Assembly (NCBI GenBank): GCA_030753015.1
Contig: JASMDC010000029.1
Span: 7,002 to 44,251 of the forward strand
Origin: Candidatus Undinarchaeales archaeon
Lineage (GTDB): Archaea > SpSt-1190 > JASMDC01
Reading direction: 5' to 3'
DNA length: 37,250 nt
Shown one piece after another: positions 9,201-18,600 of this stretch. Each line of letters starts with the position of its first letter. The stretch's first letter is position 1. The notes beneath the pieces are model-generated. The model did not search any database and had not been told where the DNA came from. It saw nothing but the letters and a program-made list of their open reading frames with translations. A program made the translations under genes and the position numbers.

Positions 9201-12200
9201 CTTCAGGGCCGAGATGGCACCCCTTACAACCATGGCCCGCTCATTGTCACTAGGGGCCGGGTTCGGCGGATTCCTGCCTGCATCGGACGCCTCATGGGGA
9301 GAGCTTGTGAGGAGGCCCGCTCGAGGCGGGCTCAAGGGCGCTGACGCGGGCGGCGATGCTTCAAAGTGCCTCAAGCAGGAGGAGCAGAAGAACGCCTGCA
9401 ACAGCAACGGCCAAGAGGACAGCTTCAAGGAGAAGGTCAAGGAGCAGGGGAAGAACTCCGAGGACCTTGGCGTCAAGGGGTGCCAGACCAAGGGCGCCGG
9501 GCCAGTGTGCGATCAGGCGGACGACTGCACGAAGTGCGACGATTGTACCAAATGCGCCAAGGACGGGTACAAGAAATGCAAGCAGAAGGTAAATCCAGTC
9601 GAGGCGCCGAAGGGCGACGTTAAGGAGAAGGGCGCGTGCCCGAAGCACATCTGCTGCGGTCCCGGGTTCAACTGCCAGGACAGGAACAAGGTCACTCGTA
9701 CTAGATGCGGGACGAGGACGAAAAGGAAGGACCGGATCACCTGCCAGCTCGAGACGCATACATGCTCCTTCGTCACCCAGGCCACCCTGATCACCAAGAT
9801 GACGCAGAACTCCCTTCCCTCACCCGGCGGCGTGCAGGAATGCGCACAGAACGTGGCCGACCTCAAGGACGTGTGCACCGTTGAAGGCTCGGAGGCCCTC
9901 GGCGGGAACACTCTCGATCCCTGCGCCGTGAGCATGCAGCTGGGGATGATCATCGGCCAGCTCCAGGACCTGGTGACCCGCATGAGCGCGGCCTCGAACC
10001 AGCTCAAGAGCGTGTCATCCCGGCTCGGCGCTGAGCACTCCAAGGGCTTCTCGGACCGGAAGAACCAGGACATCAAGGGGAACATCGACGAGGTCGGTCG
10101 CGTGCTCGGTGGCGCGCAGGCCGACGTGACGTTCCAGAACCGCCTGGCCAACTTCGTGCGGCTCTTCCAGGACCAGAAGTTCAGGTCCGACATCACCGCG
10201 AACGCCAACTTCGCAGCCCCCAAGTTCACTATCGAACCGAAGGCGGAAGGGAGCCCGGCCGAGGGCATCTGGAAGGGTTACTGCAAGGATTACGAGCTGT
10301 GCGGCGCGTGCCAGGACCAGGACACGCCCGCCGGCTGCCTCGCTCCGACCTCGAGGTCGAGCTTCAATCGCATCAACGACGACTACCGCGGCCGGTGCGA
10401 CGCTCCCGAGTCCAAGGGCGCGGTCACGGAGCGCTCCTTCGACATCTGGCAGAACACCGCTGCCATCGACAACTTCGCCGGTATCAATCCCGAGGACGAC
10501 CTGTTCATCGACACGGCCGACTGCTACGGTTACGACGCGCTGCCCAAGGCCGAGCAGCAGCAGCCGCAGAACGATACGCAGGAGGAAAAGCCTCAGGAGG
10601 ATAAACCGAAGGAAGAGGAGAAGCCTGAGGAGGAGAAGCCTGAGGAAGAGGAGGTCCCCGAGGAGGAGGAACCGCTGGAGGAGGAGCCTCCCGAGGAAGA
10701 GGAGGAGTCGCATCCTGCCTGTACCGCTGCCTGTCGGACCTGTTTCAGTATCGACCGCTCCCACTGCCATGCACATCTGGGGATATGTGTGTGCGAGGCG
10801 GGAGGGAGATGGATGCTCACCTCACAGGCCTGCGAACCGGAGGTCATACCGGACGCCGAGGAGCTCTCCTGCTGTGAGAACCTGTTCGGCGTCGGGGCCG
10901 AGAGCTCGAACGTGGCGTCGGACGAACAGTGCGCTGGTCCGACCATCAAGGGGGTCACTGTGGACCGATGTGCCGATGGTGGCGGCCTGTGCTGCAAGTA
11001 CCGCTTCCAGGAGCTTCCCATCAAGAAGCACTGCGGGGAACTGGAACCCGAAGATATCGATGACTGCGACGACATGTGCCTGGCCATCTTCGACCGGGAT
11101 ACGGCCGACTGGTGCACTGAACGCTGTCCTGCCATCGAGCTGTCCTGCGAGCAAGAATGCCTGCGCCAGGGTACTGACCTCGCATGCCTCGAGGGGTGCG
11201 ATCCTCACTCCGCCCACTGCATGCGCATCTGCCTCGACGCCCACCCCGACAAGGACGAGTCGTGCATACGAGCGTGCAAGGCCGCAGCACCTGAAGGCGA
11301 GGTGACGGCCGAGCTTACCAGGCCTGGTACCAAGGGAGTTGCCGGTCAGGTGTTCGCGGACGGCGACGAGGTGGAGGTCGGTGGTGTTGTGAACAATACT
11401 GGAAAGGTGCCTCTCTTTGGTACCGGCCGCCTGTCCATTGTCACCCTGAGCGACTGCGCGTGCCAGGGCGAGGGCTGTGCCTGTGAGGAGAAGGTCACCC
11501 TCCTCAAGGAGTTCCCGGTCCACCTGGAACCGGGCGAGGGTCTGGATATACCCACGATGACGACCGCGCTCGAGGGCGCTGGCTCATCCGTGCAGACCTT
11601 GGTCGAGGTCGTGGACGACGAGGGCAACGTCCTATTCTCACAACGAAGCCCCATTGCCCATATCGTGGACGCGGGGGCTATCACGGTGCGGGACGCCTAC
11701 TTCGTGGGTCCCGGCGGGAGGACCGAGGAAGCGTACCCTGGCACCGACCTCTCGGGTGCCGTGACCCTCGAGTCCGTCGCCTATCCCGTGATGGTGGAGC
11801 TTTCGCTGATGAAGAGTGGCGCGATCCTCGATGGGTCTTCGGCCACCTATACGCTCACCGGTCCCACTGGTGAGAATCCCCTTACCTCCGGTGCGTTCAC
11901 GCCGACCGACGATGACGTCGGAGCGGTCATCCGCATCCGCGTCACGGTGCGGGACGCGGGTGGTGCGATACTCCTCGAACGCACCCTCGAGGAGCAGGGC
12001 ATGGACGCGGAGGTGTGCGGGAGCGAGATGACCGAGTGGTGTCTCACCCAGTTGGGTAAGGTGCGTCCGAGCTATCCGGCGGCCTATGCCGAGGTACGCA
12101 AGCTTAAGCTCGTGGTCAAGGACGCCGCCTTCATGAACTTCGACGGGCGGCGCATCGACACCGTGTACGGCTCGGCCGACATCGTGGCGGTCGTGTGGCT

Positions 12201-12639
12201 GCGGAACCTGCTCACGGTCCCCTTTTCCGGCAACATCGTGGTGAGGGCGGTGAAGGAGGATGGCACGACCACTGCTTCCCAGGAGGTCTGGGCCACGGAT
12301 GAGCGTATGCTGGACCGGGGTGACGAGTCGACGGTCCAGATGGAGGCCTTCGGCGTGGAGCCGCCGACGGTGTACGGCCTGTGGGTCACGGCCACCGACG
12401 ACACGGGGAGGGTATGGATCGATGAGGTCGTTAACATCGAGACGTTCCCCCACGCCCGTCTGACCGTGGCGTCACGTGATCCCTCGGGGGCCGGATCGTC
12501 CATCGACACGGTCATCGGGATAGGCTCGTGCCAGCTCAGGGTGACCTGTGAGGGCTGCTCGTCGCTGTGCGAGTTGCACGTGAACCCGCAGACATGCGCG
12601 CTCGAACCGTACAATTGTGATTGTGACTGTATATTCTAG
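6292..12639 (+). CDS. Giant secreted Cys-rich mosaic protein C1 (2115 aa)
   Basis: Residues 1-~22 are a Sec signal. The mature start has TQCINKEYAPPCEGIDC, conserved in C2 and C3. Residues ~50-600 are D/G-rich beta repeats (period ~65 aa at first, then GPNGFDGG-type Gly/Asp repeats). Residues ~604-770 are a helical Cys-containing block (NLETIRKGFEQWCQNC, CPLCLTVNCVFG). A Pro/Gln/Gly linker leads to a Kazal-like domain (902-938) and a WAP-like Cys cluster (942-967). Next come a Lys- and Cys-rich region (~1020-1160), a second helical block (NVADLKDVCTVEGS, RLANFVRLF), an acidic Glu/Pro linker (~1422-1473), a Cys-rich block (~1475-1665), beta-domains and the terminus NCDCDCIF. No catalytic motif was seen. 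It is inferred to be an extracellular structural or adhesive protein. C2 and C3 follow directly in the same unit. Confidence 0.88.
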   Translation: MVRDTVLAVILAAALMTVTGLGATQCINKEYAPPCEGIDCDAPGWRLPTVGFDDDGATTISTGTVTANVGPDQVMRGLVIDGGEVKVDIGQEGVDHVMLVTDTGNRIKVARDGSVDIEDGSYTLTDGTPIQVIGGRMRLTEPQVFSSGNVDVTIDNEGVEWITMRTDEGNQITVMADGDTTFDDGNYRLLDGTEVRIEGGSVQLPSSMEYGSEDGTVSVSVGNNGLDGFVIIPPSGGSIRIDDDGDLRADDGVYTIDGRTVRSVDGRLPSGTISLGPGASFDLDYDVADRFSGRFDGPAGAITFQDGRPSGRLDLRRDGREFTLDLDRGDGAFNFAGPDGDAATSFDRRGVVGATIDMGGGAQITMGQGPFGGNMAIDMNLDGQHITFDPQHGPSGKIAANKDGANYAINLDQGAGHVSLADGTFDMSFDPQRGMIDGSIRVNENGVNADIDLTGAGPRGRIDFGDGGGITFGPNGFDGGFSTGDGDNKIDFDFGPGGIGVKGMADGNKFDFGLGPNGFDGGMNLGGDKGGGGKGFDIGQLGKVLGSFPMQGGGRASFTPQGTALQYGPSTVKLDNGAISTETTKPETGAGQDAGQEDSGEKGMNVCTPRLLSRPQTAGGGGPPMDPSLTDCDPKRTAVNQREHVDKLVNDFNRANEYYSTMLANLETIRKGFEQWCQNCQKATQEFIQKRYMPCGGKLAMNPTPAKVAADPTFGPEICGESVKTLCAPDNKETAECTANTKPLDNAKACPLCLTVNCVFGDKCEIGFPNNKGAGKEQQPKEDEAGSGGEKGSEEDEKAKSEACGAQSGEQPPSGQQPPGGAQPPGGQQPPGGQQPPGGKQPGGGGLPFDPSGMFKPKEDEKDEPEPTPQPTPEPETDEPLDEVPPEEAPLEGQSENTESSCTCEGTYEPVCGTDGRTYINRCIAGCFKVEVAHDAACDEWCETDADCIPERCCATETKCVCVNNRCQRGFRAEMAPLTTMARSLSLGAGFGGFLPASDASWGELVRRPARGGLKGADAGGDASKCLKQEEQKNACNSNGQEDSFKEKVKEQGKNSEDLGVKGCQTKGAGPVCDQADDCTKCDDCTKCAKDGYKKCKQKVNPVEAPKGDVKEKGACPKHICCGPGFNCQDRNKVTRTRCGTRTKRKDRITCQLETHTCSFVTQATLITKMTQNSLPSPGGVQECAQNVADLKDVCTVEGSEALGGNTLDPCAVSMQLGMIIGQLQDLVTRMSAASNQLKSVSSRLGAEHSKGFSDRKNQDIKGNIDEVGRVLGGAQADVTFQNRLANFVRLFQDQKFRSDITANANFAAPKFTIEPKAEGSPAEGIWKGYCKDYELCGACQDQDTPAGCLAPTSRSSFNRINDDYRGRCDAPESKGAVTERSFDIWQNTAAIDNFAGINPEDDLFIDTADCYGYDALPKAEQQQPQNDTQEEKPQEDKPKEEEKPEEEKPEEEEVPEEEEPLEEEPPEEEEESHPACTAACRTCFSIDRSHCHAHLGICVCEAGGRWMLTSQACEPEVIPDAEELSCCENLFGVGAESSNVASDEQCAGPTIKGVTVDRCADGGGLCCKYRFQELPIKKHCGELEPEDIDDCDDMCLAIFDRDTADWCTERCPAIELSCEQECLRQGTDLACLEGCDPHSAHCMRICLDAHPDKDESCIRACKAAAPEGEVTAELTRPGTKGVAGQVFADGDEVEVGGVVNNTGKVPLFGTGRLSIVTLSDCACQGEGCACEEKVTLLKEFPVHLEPGEGLDIPTMTTALEGAGSSVQTLVEVVDDEGNVLFSQRSPIAHIVDAGAITVRDAYFVGPGGRTEEAYPGTDLSGAVTLESVAYPVMVELSLMKSGAILDGSSATYTLTGPTGENPLTSGAFTPTDDDVGAVIRIRVTVRDAGGAILLERTLEEQGMDAEVCGSEMTEWCLTQLGKVRPSYPAAYAEVRKLKLVVKDAAFMNFDGRRIDTVYGSADIVAVVWLRNLLTVPFSGNIVVRAVKEDGTTTASQEVWATDERMLDRGDESTVQMEAFGVEPPTVYGLWVTATDDTGRVWIDEVVNIETFPHARLTVASRDPSGAGSSIDTVIGIGSCQLRVTCEGCSSLCELHVNPQTCALEPYNCDCDCIF
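6530..7110 (+). repeat. ~65-residue D/G-rich beta repeats in C1
   Basis: The translated sequence repeats with a period of about 65-67 residues. Each unit starts with [ED]DG-x-Y-x3-DG (EDGSYTLTDGT, DDGNYRLLDGT, DDGVYTIDGRT). Each continues with a hydrophobic-alternating stretch ending in a DG turn (VDIGQEGV, VTIDNEGV, VSVGNNGL). C2 and C3 carry the same units at the matching place. The pattern suggests a beta-solenoid or stacked beta-hairpins. It is not the nine-residue RTX repeat. Confidence 0.65.
8722..8829 (+). repeat. QPPGGQ low-complexity linker in C1
   Basis: Tandem codons encode QPPSGQ, QPPGGA, QPPGGQ, QPPGGQ and QPPGGK, then a Gly run. It separates the first helical Cys block from the Kazal-like domain. 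C2 has a different Gly/Pro/Gln repeat at the same place, so the linker position is conserved although the sequence is not. It is probably a flexible extended spacer. Confidence 0.8.
8995..9192 (+). other. Kazal-like plus WAP-like Cys modules in C1
   Basis: Residues 902-938 show C-x-C-x7-C-x10-C-x3-C-x11-C with PVCGTDGRTYINRC, the Kazal/follistatin signature (Tyr six residues after the Cys of VCG). Directly after it, residues 942-967 show CETDADCIPERCC and CVCVNNRC, similar to half of a four-disulfide (WAP) core. At the site that is P1 in inhibitory Kazal domains the residue is Gly, so protease inhibition is doubtful and a structural role is likelier. Confidence 0.75.
10555..10709 (+). repeat. 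Glu/Pro/Lys acidic linker in C1
   Basis: About 50 residues consist almost only of Glu, Pro, Lys and Gln (KPEEEKPEEEEVPEEEE and similar). The stretch separates the second helical block from the C-terminal Cys-rich block. C2 has a shorter equivalent and C3 a different non-acidic spacer. It is likely an extended, highly charged spacer. Confidence 0.8.
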
Positions 12640-12665
12640 GGGGTATTTATTTGGTGGGAGCTGTC

Positions 12666-15600
12666 ATGAGGCGGCGGAGGTGGTCAAGCGTAGCAGTGCT
12701 CGGCTACGCCGTGGGCCTCATCCTTCTCCTCGTACCGGCCCTCGGGCTGACGCAGTGCATCAACCGCGATTACGGCCCGCCATGCCAGGGCCTCGAGTGC
12801 TCCCCGGACCGTGCGGGAGAGCCGCCGAACGTCCACCTCGACCTCGACGGGACAACTACCATCTCGGACGGCGTGGTCACTACGACGGTCGGGCCCGACC
12901 GCACGGTGCGCGGGTTCGTTATCGATGGGGGCGACGTCCGCGTGGACGTGGACCACGATGGCGTGGAAACCGTCATACTGGCGACCGAGAGCGGCCATCG
13001 CATCCGTGTCCAGCGTGACGGGACCGTCAATATAGAGGACGGTTCCTACATGCTCACAGACGGCACCGCCATCCGCGTCGCAAACGGGCGTATGTCGCTC
13101 CTCGATCCCCAGACCTTCACCTCGAGGGATATGAGCGTCACAATCGGCAACAAGGGCATGGAGAAAGTCACGGTAGTGACCGATGAGGACAGAATGATCG
13201 ATGTCTCGCCGCATGGCGAGACCACTTTCGAGGACGGCACCTACCGGTTCATGGACGGCACCGAGGTGCTCATGGAAGGCGGATCCCCCCAGCTCCCCGT
13301 CGACATGGTGTTCACGACCGATGACGGTTCGATCACCCTCTCAATCGGGAACAACGGGCTAGGTGATGTACTGCTGTCGACTCCGGAGGGCGGAGAGGTG
13401 CGTATCGGCCCGGCCGGCGAACTCCAGGCCGCTGAGGGCAGCTACACGCTGGACGGTGACCGGCGCTGGACGCTCGGGGGCACCCTCCCAGAGGGCACGC
13501 TCTCCCTCGGTGACAAGGCATCGATGGAGATAGAGTACGACGTGGCCGACCACTTCGCCGGACGTGTTGAGACCCCCGCGGGCTCTCTGTCCTTCCAAGA
13601 TGGGAGGCCCACCGGTCGGCTCCAGCTCAGGCGCGAGAGCAAGGAGTACATCATGGAACTTGAGGAGGGCGACGGCACGCTCGCCTTCTCGAGCGACGAG
13701 GACCAGTTCTTCACGGACTTCGACCGACGCGGGATCATCGGGGGGACCATGGACATGGGCAAAGATACCCACCTTCGCATGGAGCGGGGACCGTTGGGGA
13801 GGACCACCGTGCTCTCTCTGGACATCGGCGACCAGCAGCTCACCTTCGATGCCACGCAGGGACCGAGCGGCGCCCTGGCCGTCAACAAGGACGGTAACTC
13901 GTATGCGCTCGACCTCTCCGACGGTATCGGCAGCGTCCAGCTCGCTGACGGGGCGTTCGACATGTCCTTCGATCCGAGCGGACTGGCCGACGCGTCCATC
14001 CAGATAAAGGACGATGTCACGTTAGACCTGGACCTTGACCGCGGTACCGGTACGTTCGATGCGGGCATCGGCTACAAGGGTGGCGACGTCCGGTTCAGTC
14101 CCGACAAGGGATTCTCCGGGAGCTTCTCCTTCGGAGAGGGGGACGGGAAGGTCGATGTGAACATGGGGAACGGTGGCATCGGCGTCTCTGGCGGAGGCGG
14201 CGGGGGCGGGGGCGGCCAGGGTTTCGACCTCGGGTTCGATCCCACCAAGGGATTCACGGGGGGTATGGGCTTCCCCGGCGGGAACGGGGACCTGCAGTTC
14301 GGTGCCGACGGCCTCACCGGCAATGTCAACACGCCCTTTGGTACGGCTAAGTTCGGCCCCCAGGGCATTGATATGGGGTACGGCGGAGTGTTCAACATGA
14401 ACGTCGCGCCCGACGGCGCCATGACACCCAGCCTGTCGACAGCGGCCGATGGGGCCGGTGAGTCGGCGACGAGCGGTAAGGCGACGAACATCTGCACGCC
14501 CCGCCTGCTCAAGGAGACCACCGTCAGCGGTGGTGGTGGATCCCCGCTCGACCCATCCCTCACGGACTGCGACCTGGCCCAGACAGCGACCAACCTGCGC
14601 GAGCACGCCGATAACCTGATCAACGACTTCACCCGGGCGATCGAGTACTACTCCGCCCTGGTCACCAATCTCGAGACCATGAAGGGCGGGTTCGACCAGT
14701 GGTGTTCTAACTGCATGCAATCGGTCTCTGGGTTCATGGCCAAGGGGTATGTACCCTGCGGCGGTAAGCTCGCCCCACCGCTCACTCCCGCCTCGATCGC
14801 AGCGGATCCCGGCTTCCGACCGACAATCTGTGCCGCGGCGGCGATGGAGAAGTGCCCGCCCGGGGCAGCGCAGACTGCCCAGTGCACAGCATCGTCCATG
14901 CCCAATCCCCTGGCCAAAGCGTGCCCGCTCTGCCTGACGCTCAACTGCGTGTACGGGCATGAGTGCAAGATCGGTTTCCCCAATCCTGCCGCCGCAGGCT
15001 CGTCAGCCCAGGGGGAAGCGGGCGGTCCCGCGGCGGCCCAAGGCGCGGGCGCCAAGGCCGCGTGTGGTGCCCAGGGGGCAGCGGGAGCTGGAGGTCTGGG
15101 CGACGCGCTCGGCGGTGTGGGCGACGCATTGGGCCAGGCCAAGAGCATGATGGACAAGGCCAAGAGCCTCATGCCCAAGGGCGGGCAGCCAGGCGGTGGG
15201 CAACCGGGAGGAGGTCAGCCAGGGGACGATCAACCGGGTGGCGGGCAGCCAGGCGGGGGGCAACCGGGAGGTGGCGAACAGGAGCAGCCACAACAGCAGG
15301 ATACGGCCGATAATCCCAATCCGACGTGCTCCTGCAGTGCCGAGGAGGCACCCATCTGCGGTACCGACGGACGCACCTACTTCAACAGCTGTCTGGCAGG
15401 GTGCTTCGGGATAGAGGTGGCGCACGAGGGTGAGTGCGAGACATGGTGCACAACAGACGCTGACTGCGTCCCTGACCGCTGCTGCACGACCGACACCCGG
15501 TGCACGTGCGTCAACAATCGATGTCGCTCGGGCATGCACGCGAGCCTGGCGCCCCTGAGGACGACCGCTCGGGCTACGCCGATGATAGCAGGATTCAGCG

Positions 15601-18600
15601 GTCTCTACAGCTCCATCGCCGATGAGCGGCGGACGCTCCCGGAACGGCCTGCCACGGCCGAGCTCCAGGGCGCAGGCCAGTGCATCCCCTTCCAGGGCAA
15701 GATGTCCTGCAATAGCGCCGGGGCACCGGACTCGTACGACGTCCCCCCTCCCCCCATCGGCAGCAACATGAACGACCTCGGCGTCACTGGGTGCACAACA
15801 AAGGGTGCTCCGCAGATGTGCACGGTCCCGGACTGCATCAAGTGCCAGACCGACTGCCTGGGCAAATGCAAGGAGCCTGCCGGTTGCCCCACATGCAAGG
15901 CGCTCATCAAGGCGATCGAGGCGCCCAGACGCAATCCGCCCATCCCCGGCGCTTGCACCAACCACAATTGCTGCGGTCCCCCCTTCAACTGTCAGGACAT
16001 GAACAAGCAGGTCGGCTGCCCGCCGTGCAAGTTCTGCGGTGTGCCCCCGATCCCATGCATGTGGCTGGTAGCAGGTTGTGTCCCCGAGACCCACGACTGC
16101 GCGGACGTCACACAGGCCACCCTGGTCACCAAGATGAAGCAGAACTCCATCCCGTCACCGGGAGGCGTTCGGGAGTGCGAGCAGAACGTGGCCGACCTCA
16201 AGGACGTGTGCACTGTCGAGGGTTCCCCTGAACTGGCCTCTGGTATGCTCGATCCCTGCGCTGTAGGTATGCAGCTCGGGGTCGTTATCGGTGAGCTGCA
16301 TGACCTCATCCAGCGAATGAGCCAGACGGTCGCCACTCTCAGCCAGGTCTCCGGACGGCTCGGGTTCGAGCATTCCCAGGGCTTCTCCGACCGCAAGGCG
16401 GCCACCATCGAGTCCAGCATCCAGGAGATCAGCTCCGTGCTGGAGGGCGCGAGTGCCACCGTGGACTTCCAGGTGCGCCTGGCAAACTTCGTACGGCTCG
16501 CCCAGAACCCGGAGTTCAACAAGGACATCATGTCCGATGCCAGCTTCCAGGCACCCAAGTTCGACATCCTGCCCAAGGCGGAGGGCTCGCCCGCACAGGG
16601 TATCTGGAGCGGCTACTGCACAAACTACGACCTCTGCGCTGCGTGCACGGACAAACCGACGCCCGCAGGATGCCTGGGCCGCACGTCCAAGACGAGCTAC
16701 AAACCCAACGACCTCGACTACCGTGGCAGGTGCATGTCCAAACAGAGCACATCGTCCATTACCGAGCGCTCCTTCGACATCTGGCAGAACAAGGGATCCG
16801 TCGACAACCTCGCCTCCATCGACGCCGAGGAGGATCTGTTCATCGACATGATGGACTGCTACAAGTACGACGCCCTGCCCCAGATGGAGCAACCGCAGCC
16901 GCCTGGTGGTCCGCCCGGTGGTGGACAGCCCGAGGAGGAACAGCCAGAGGACGAGATGCCACCCCCGGAGGAGGAGCCCGATGCCGGATGCGTGTCAATC
17001 TGCAAGGGATGCTACGGTGTCGACCGCACCCACTGCCACACCCATCTGGGCGTCTGCGTCTGTGAGGCCGGGAAACGGTGGTTCCTCACGTCCCGGTCGT
17101 GCGAGCCCGGCCGCGGGGTCAGTGATGACGACCTCGCCTGTTGCGAGCGGTTCCTCTCCGTAGGTGCCGAGGTCCCTGAGACGCCCTCCGGCGAGGTTTG
17201 CTCGGGTCCGGTCATCCGCGGCGTGACCGTGGACCGTTGTATCGAGGGTACGGGTCTCTGCTGCAAGTACCGGTTCCAGGAGATCTCTTTGGCCGGTATC
17301 TGCGATGTTCCCGACGATGTGGACGATACCGGTGACACCGGAGTGGACCGCTCGTGCGACGTCACGTGCAAGGCCATCCTCGACCGGGACACGGCCGAGT
17401 GGTGCGCCCGTCGCTGTCCTCAGATAGAGCTGACCTGCGAACAGGAATGCCTGCGCCGGCCCTCGTACACAGAGTGCCTGACCGACTGCTCGCCCGCTGC
17501 TGCGGACTGCATGACATCGTGCATGGACGAACCTGGAAGTAATGAGAAGGACTGCGTGAGCACCTGCACCTTAGAATCGCCGACGGGTGCGGCCGAGGCC
17601 TTCGTGGGGCGCCCCGGCGGTCCGTCCATCGCAGGTCAGGTGTTCGCCTCGGGAGACAGCGTGCAGGTGGGCGGTGTGGTCAACAATACGGGCGACGTCC
17701 CATTGGAGGGCACGGGCCGTCTATCCCTGGTCACCCTGACCGATTGCACCTGTGATGGCTCGGGCTGCACGTGCAGTGAGGAGGTCAAGCTCCTCAAGGA
17801 GTTCCCAGTACGGCTGGGACCGGGAGAGGACCTCGAGATAGCCTCAGTGTCCACGGTCCTCGAGCAGGCCGACACATCGGTCCAGGTCCTCGTCGAGGTC
17901 GTGGACGAGGACGGGAAGGTCCTACTGTCCCGCCGCAGCACCATCTCGCACGTTGTGTCCCCCGGTGCGATCGCCGTGCGGGACGCCTACTTCGTCGACC
18001 AGGGAGGGAGGACCGACAAGACCTACCCGGGCACCTCCATCGCAGGCGCTGTGACCATCGAGTCCATCGTCCATCCCATCACGGTAGTGGTCTCTTTGGT
18101 GAAGGGCGAGCTCCCGGTGATCGGAACATCGACGGCCTACACGCTCACCGGACCGACCGGGGACAAACCGCTCCTCTCGGGCACCTACACGGCCCTCGAT
18201 GGGGATGTCGGCAAGCTCCTCCGAATTCACGTGGTCGTCCGCGATTCGGGCGGCGAGGTCCTCCTAGACCGGATCCTCGATGAGCAAGGTGTGGACACGA
18301 AGATGTGTGGGAGCGAGATGACCGGGTGGTGCCTCATCCAGCTGGGGAAGGTGAGACCGAGCTACTCATCTGCCTTCGCGGAGGTGCGCAGGTTGCAGCT
18401 CGAAGTGCGGGACGCCGCCTTCATGAACTTCGGCGGACGCCGCATAGATACCATGTACGGTTCGGCCGATATCGTCGCCATCGTATGGCTGCGGAACCCT
18501 CTCACCGTTCAGTTCTCGGGACAGGTCGTCGTACGGGTGGTGAAGGAGGATGGTACCACCACTGCCAAAAAGGAGGTCTGGATGACCGATGGACGAGTCC

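Noticed and set aside
12666..12760. Twin-arginine (Tat) signal in C2 because of RRRRW
   Set aside because: The consensus (S/T)RRxFLK is missing, and the paralogues C1 and C3 have ordinary Sec-type signals without an arginine pair.
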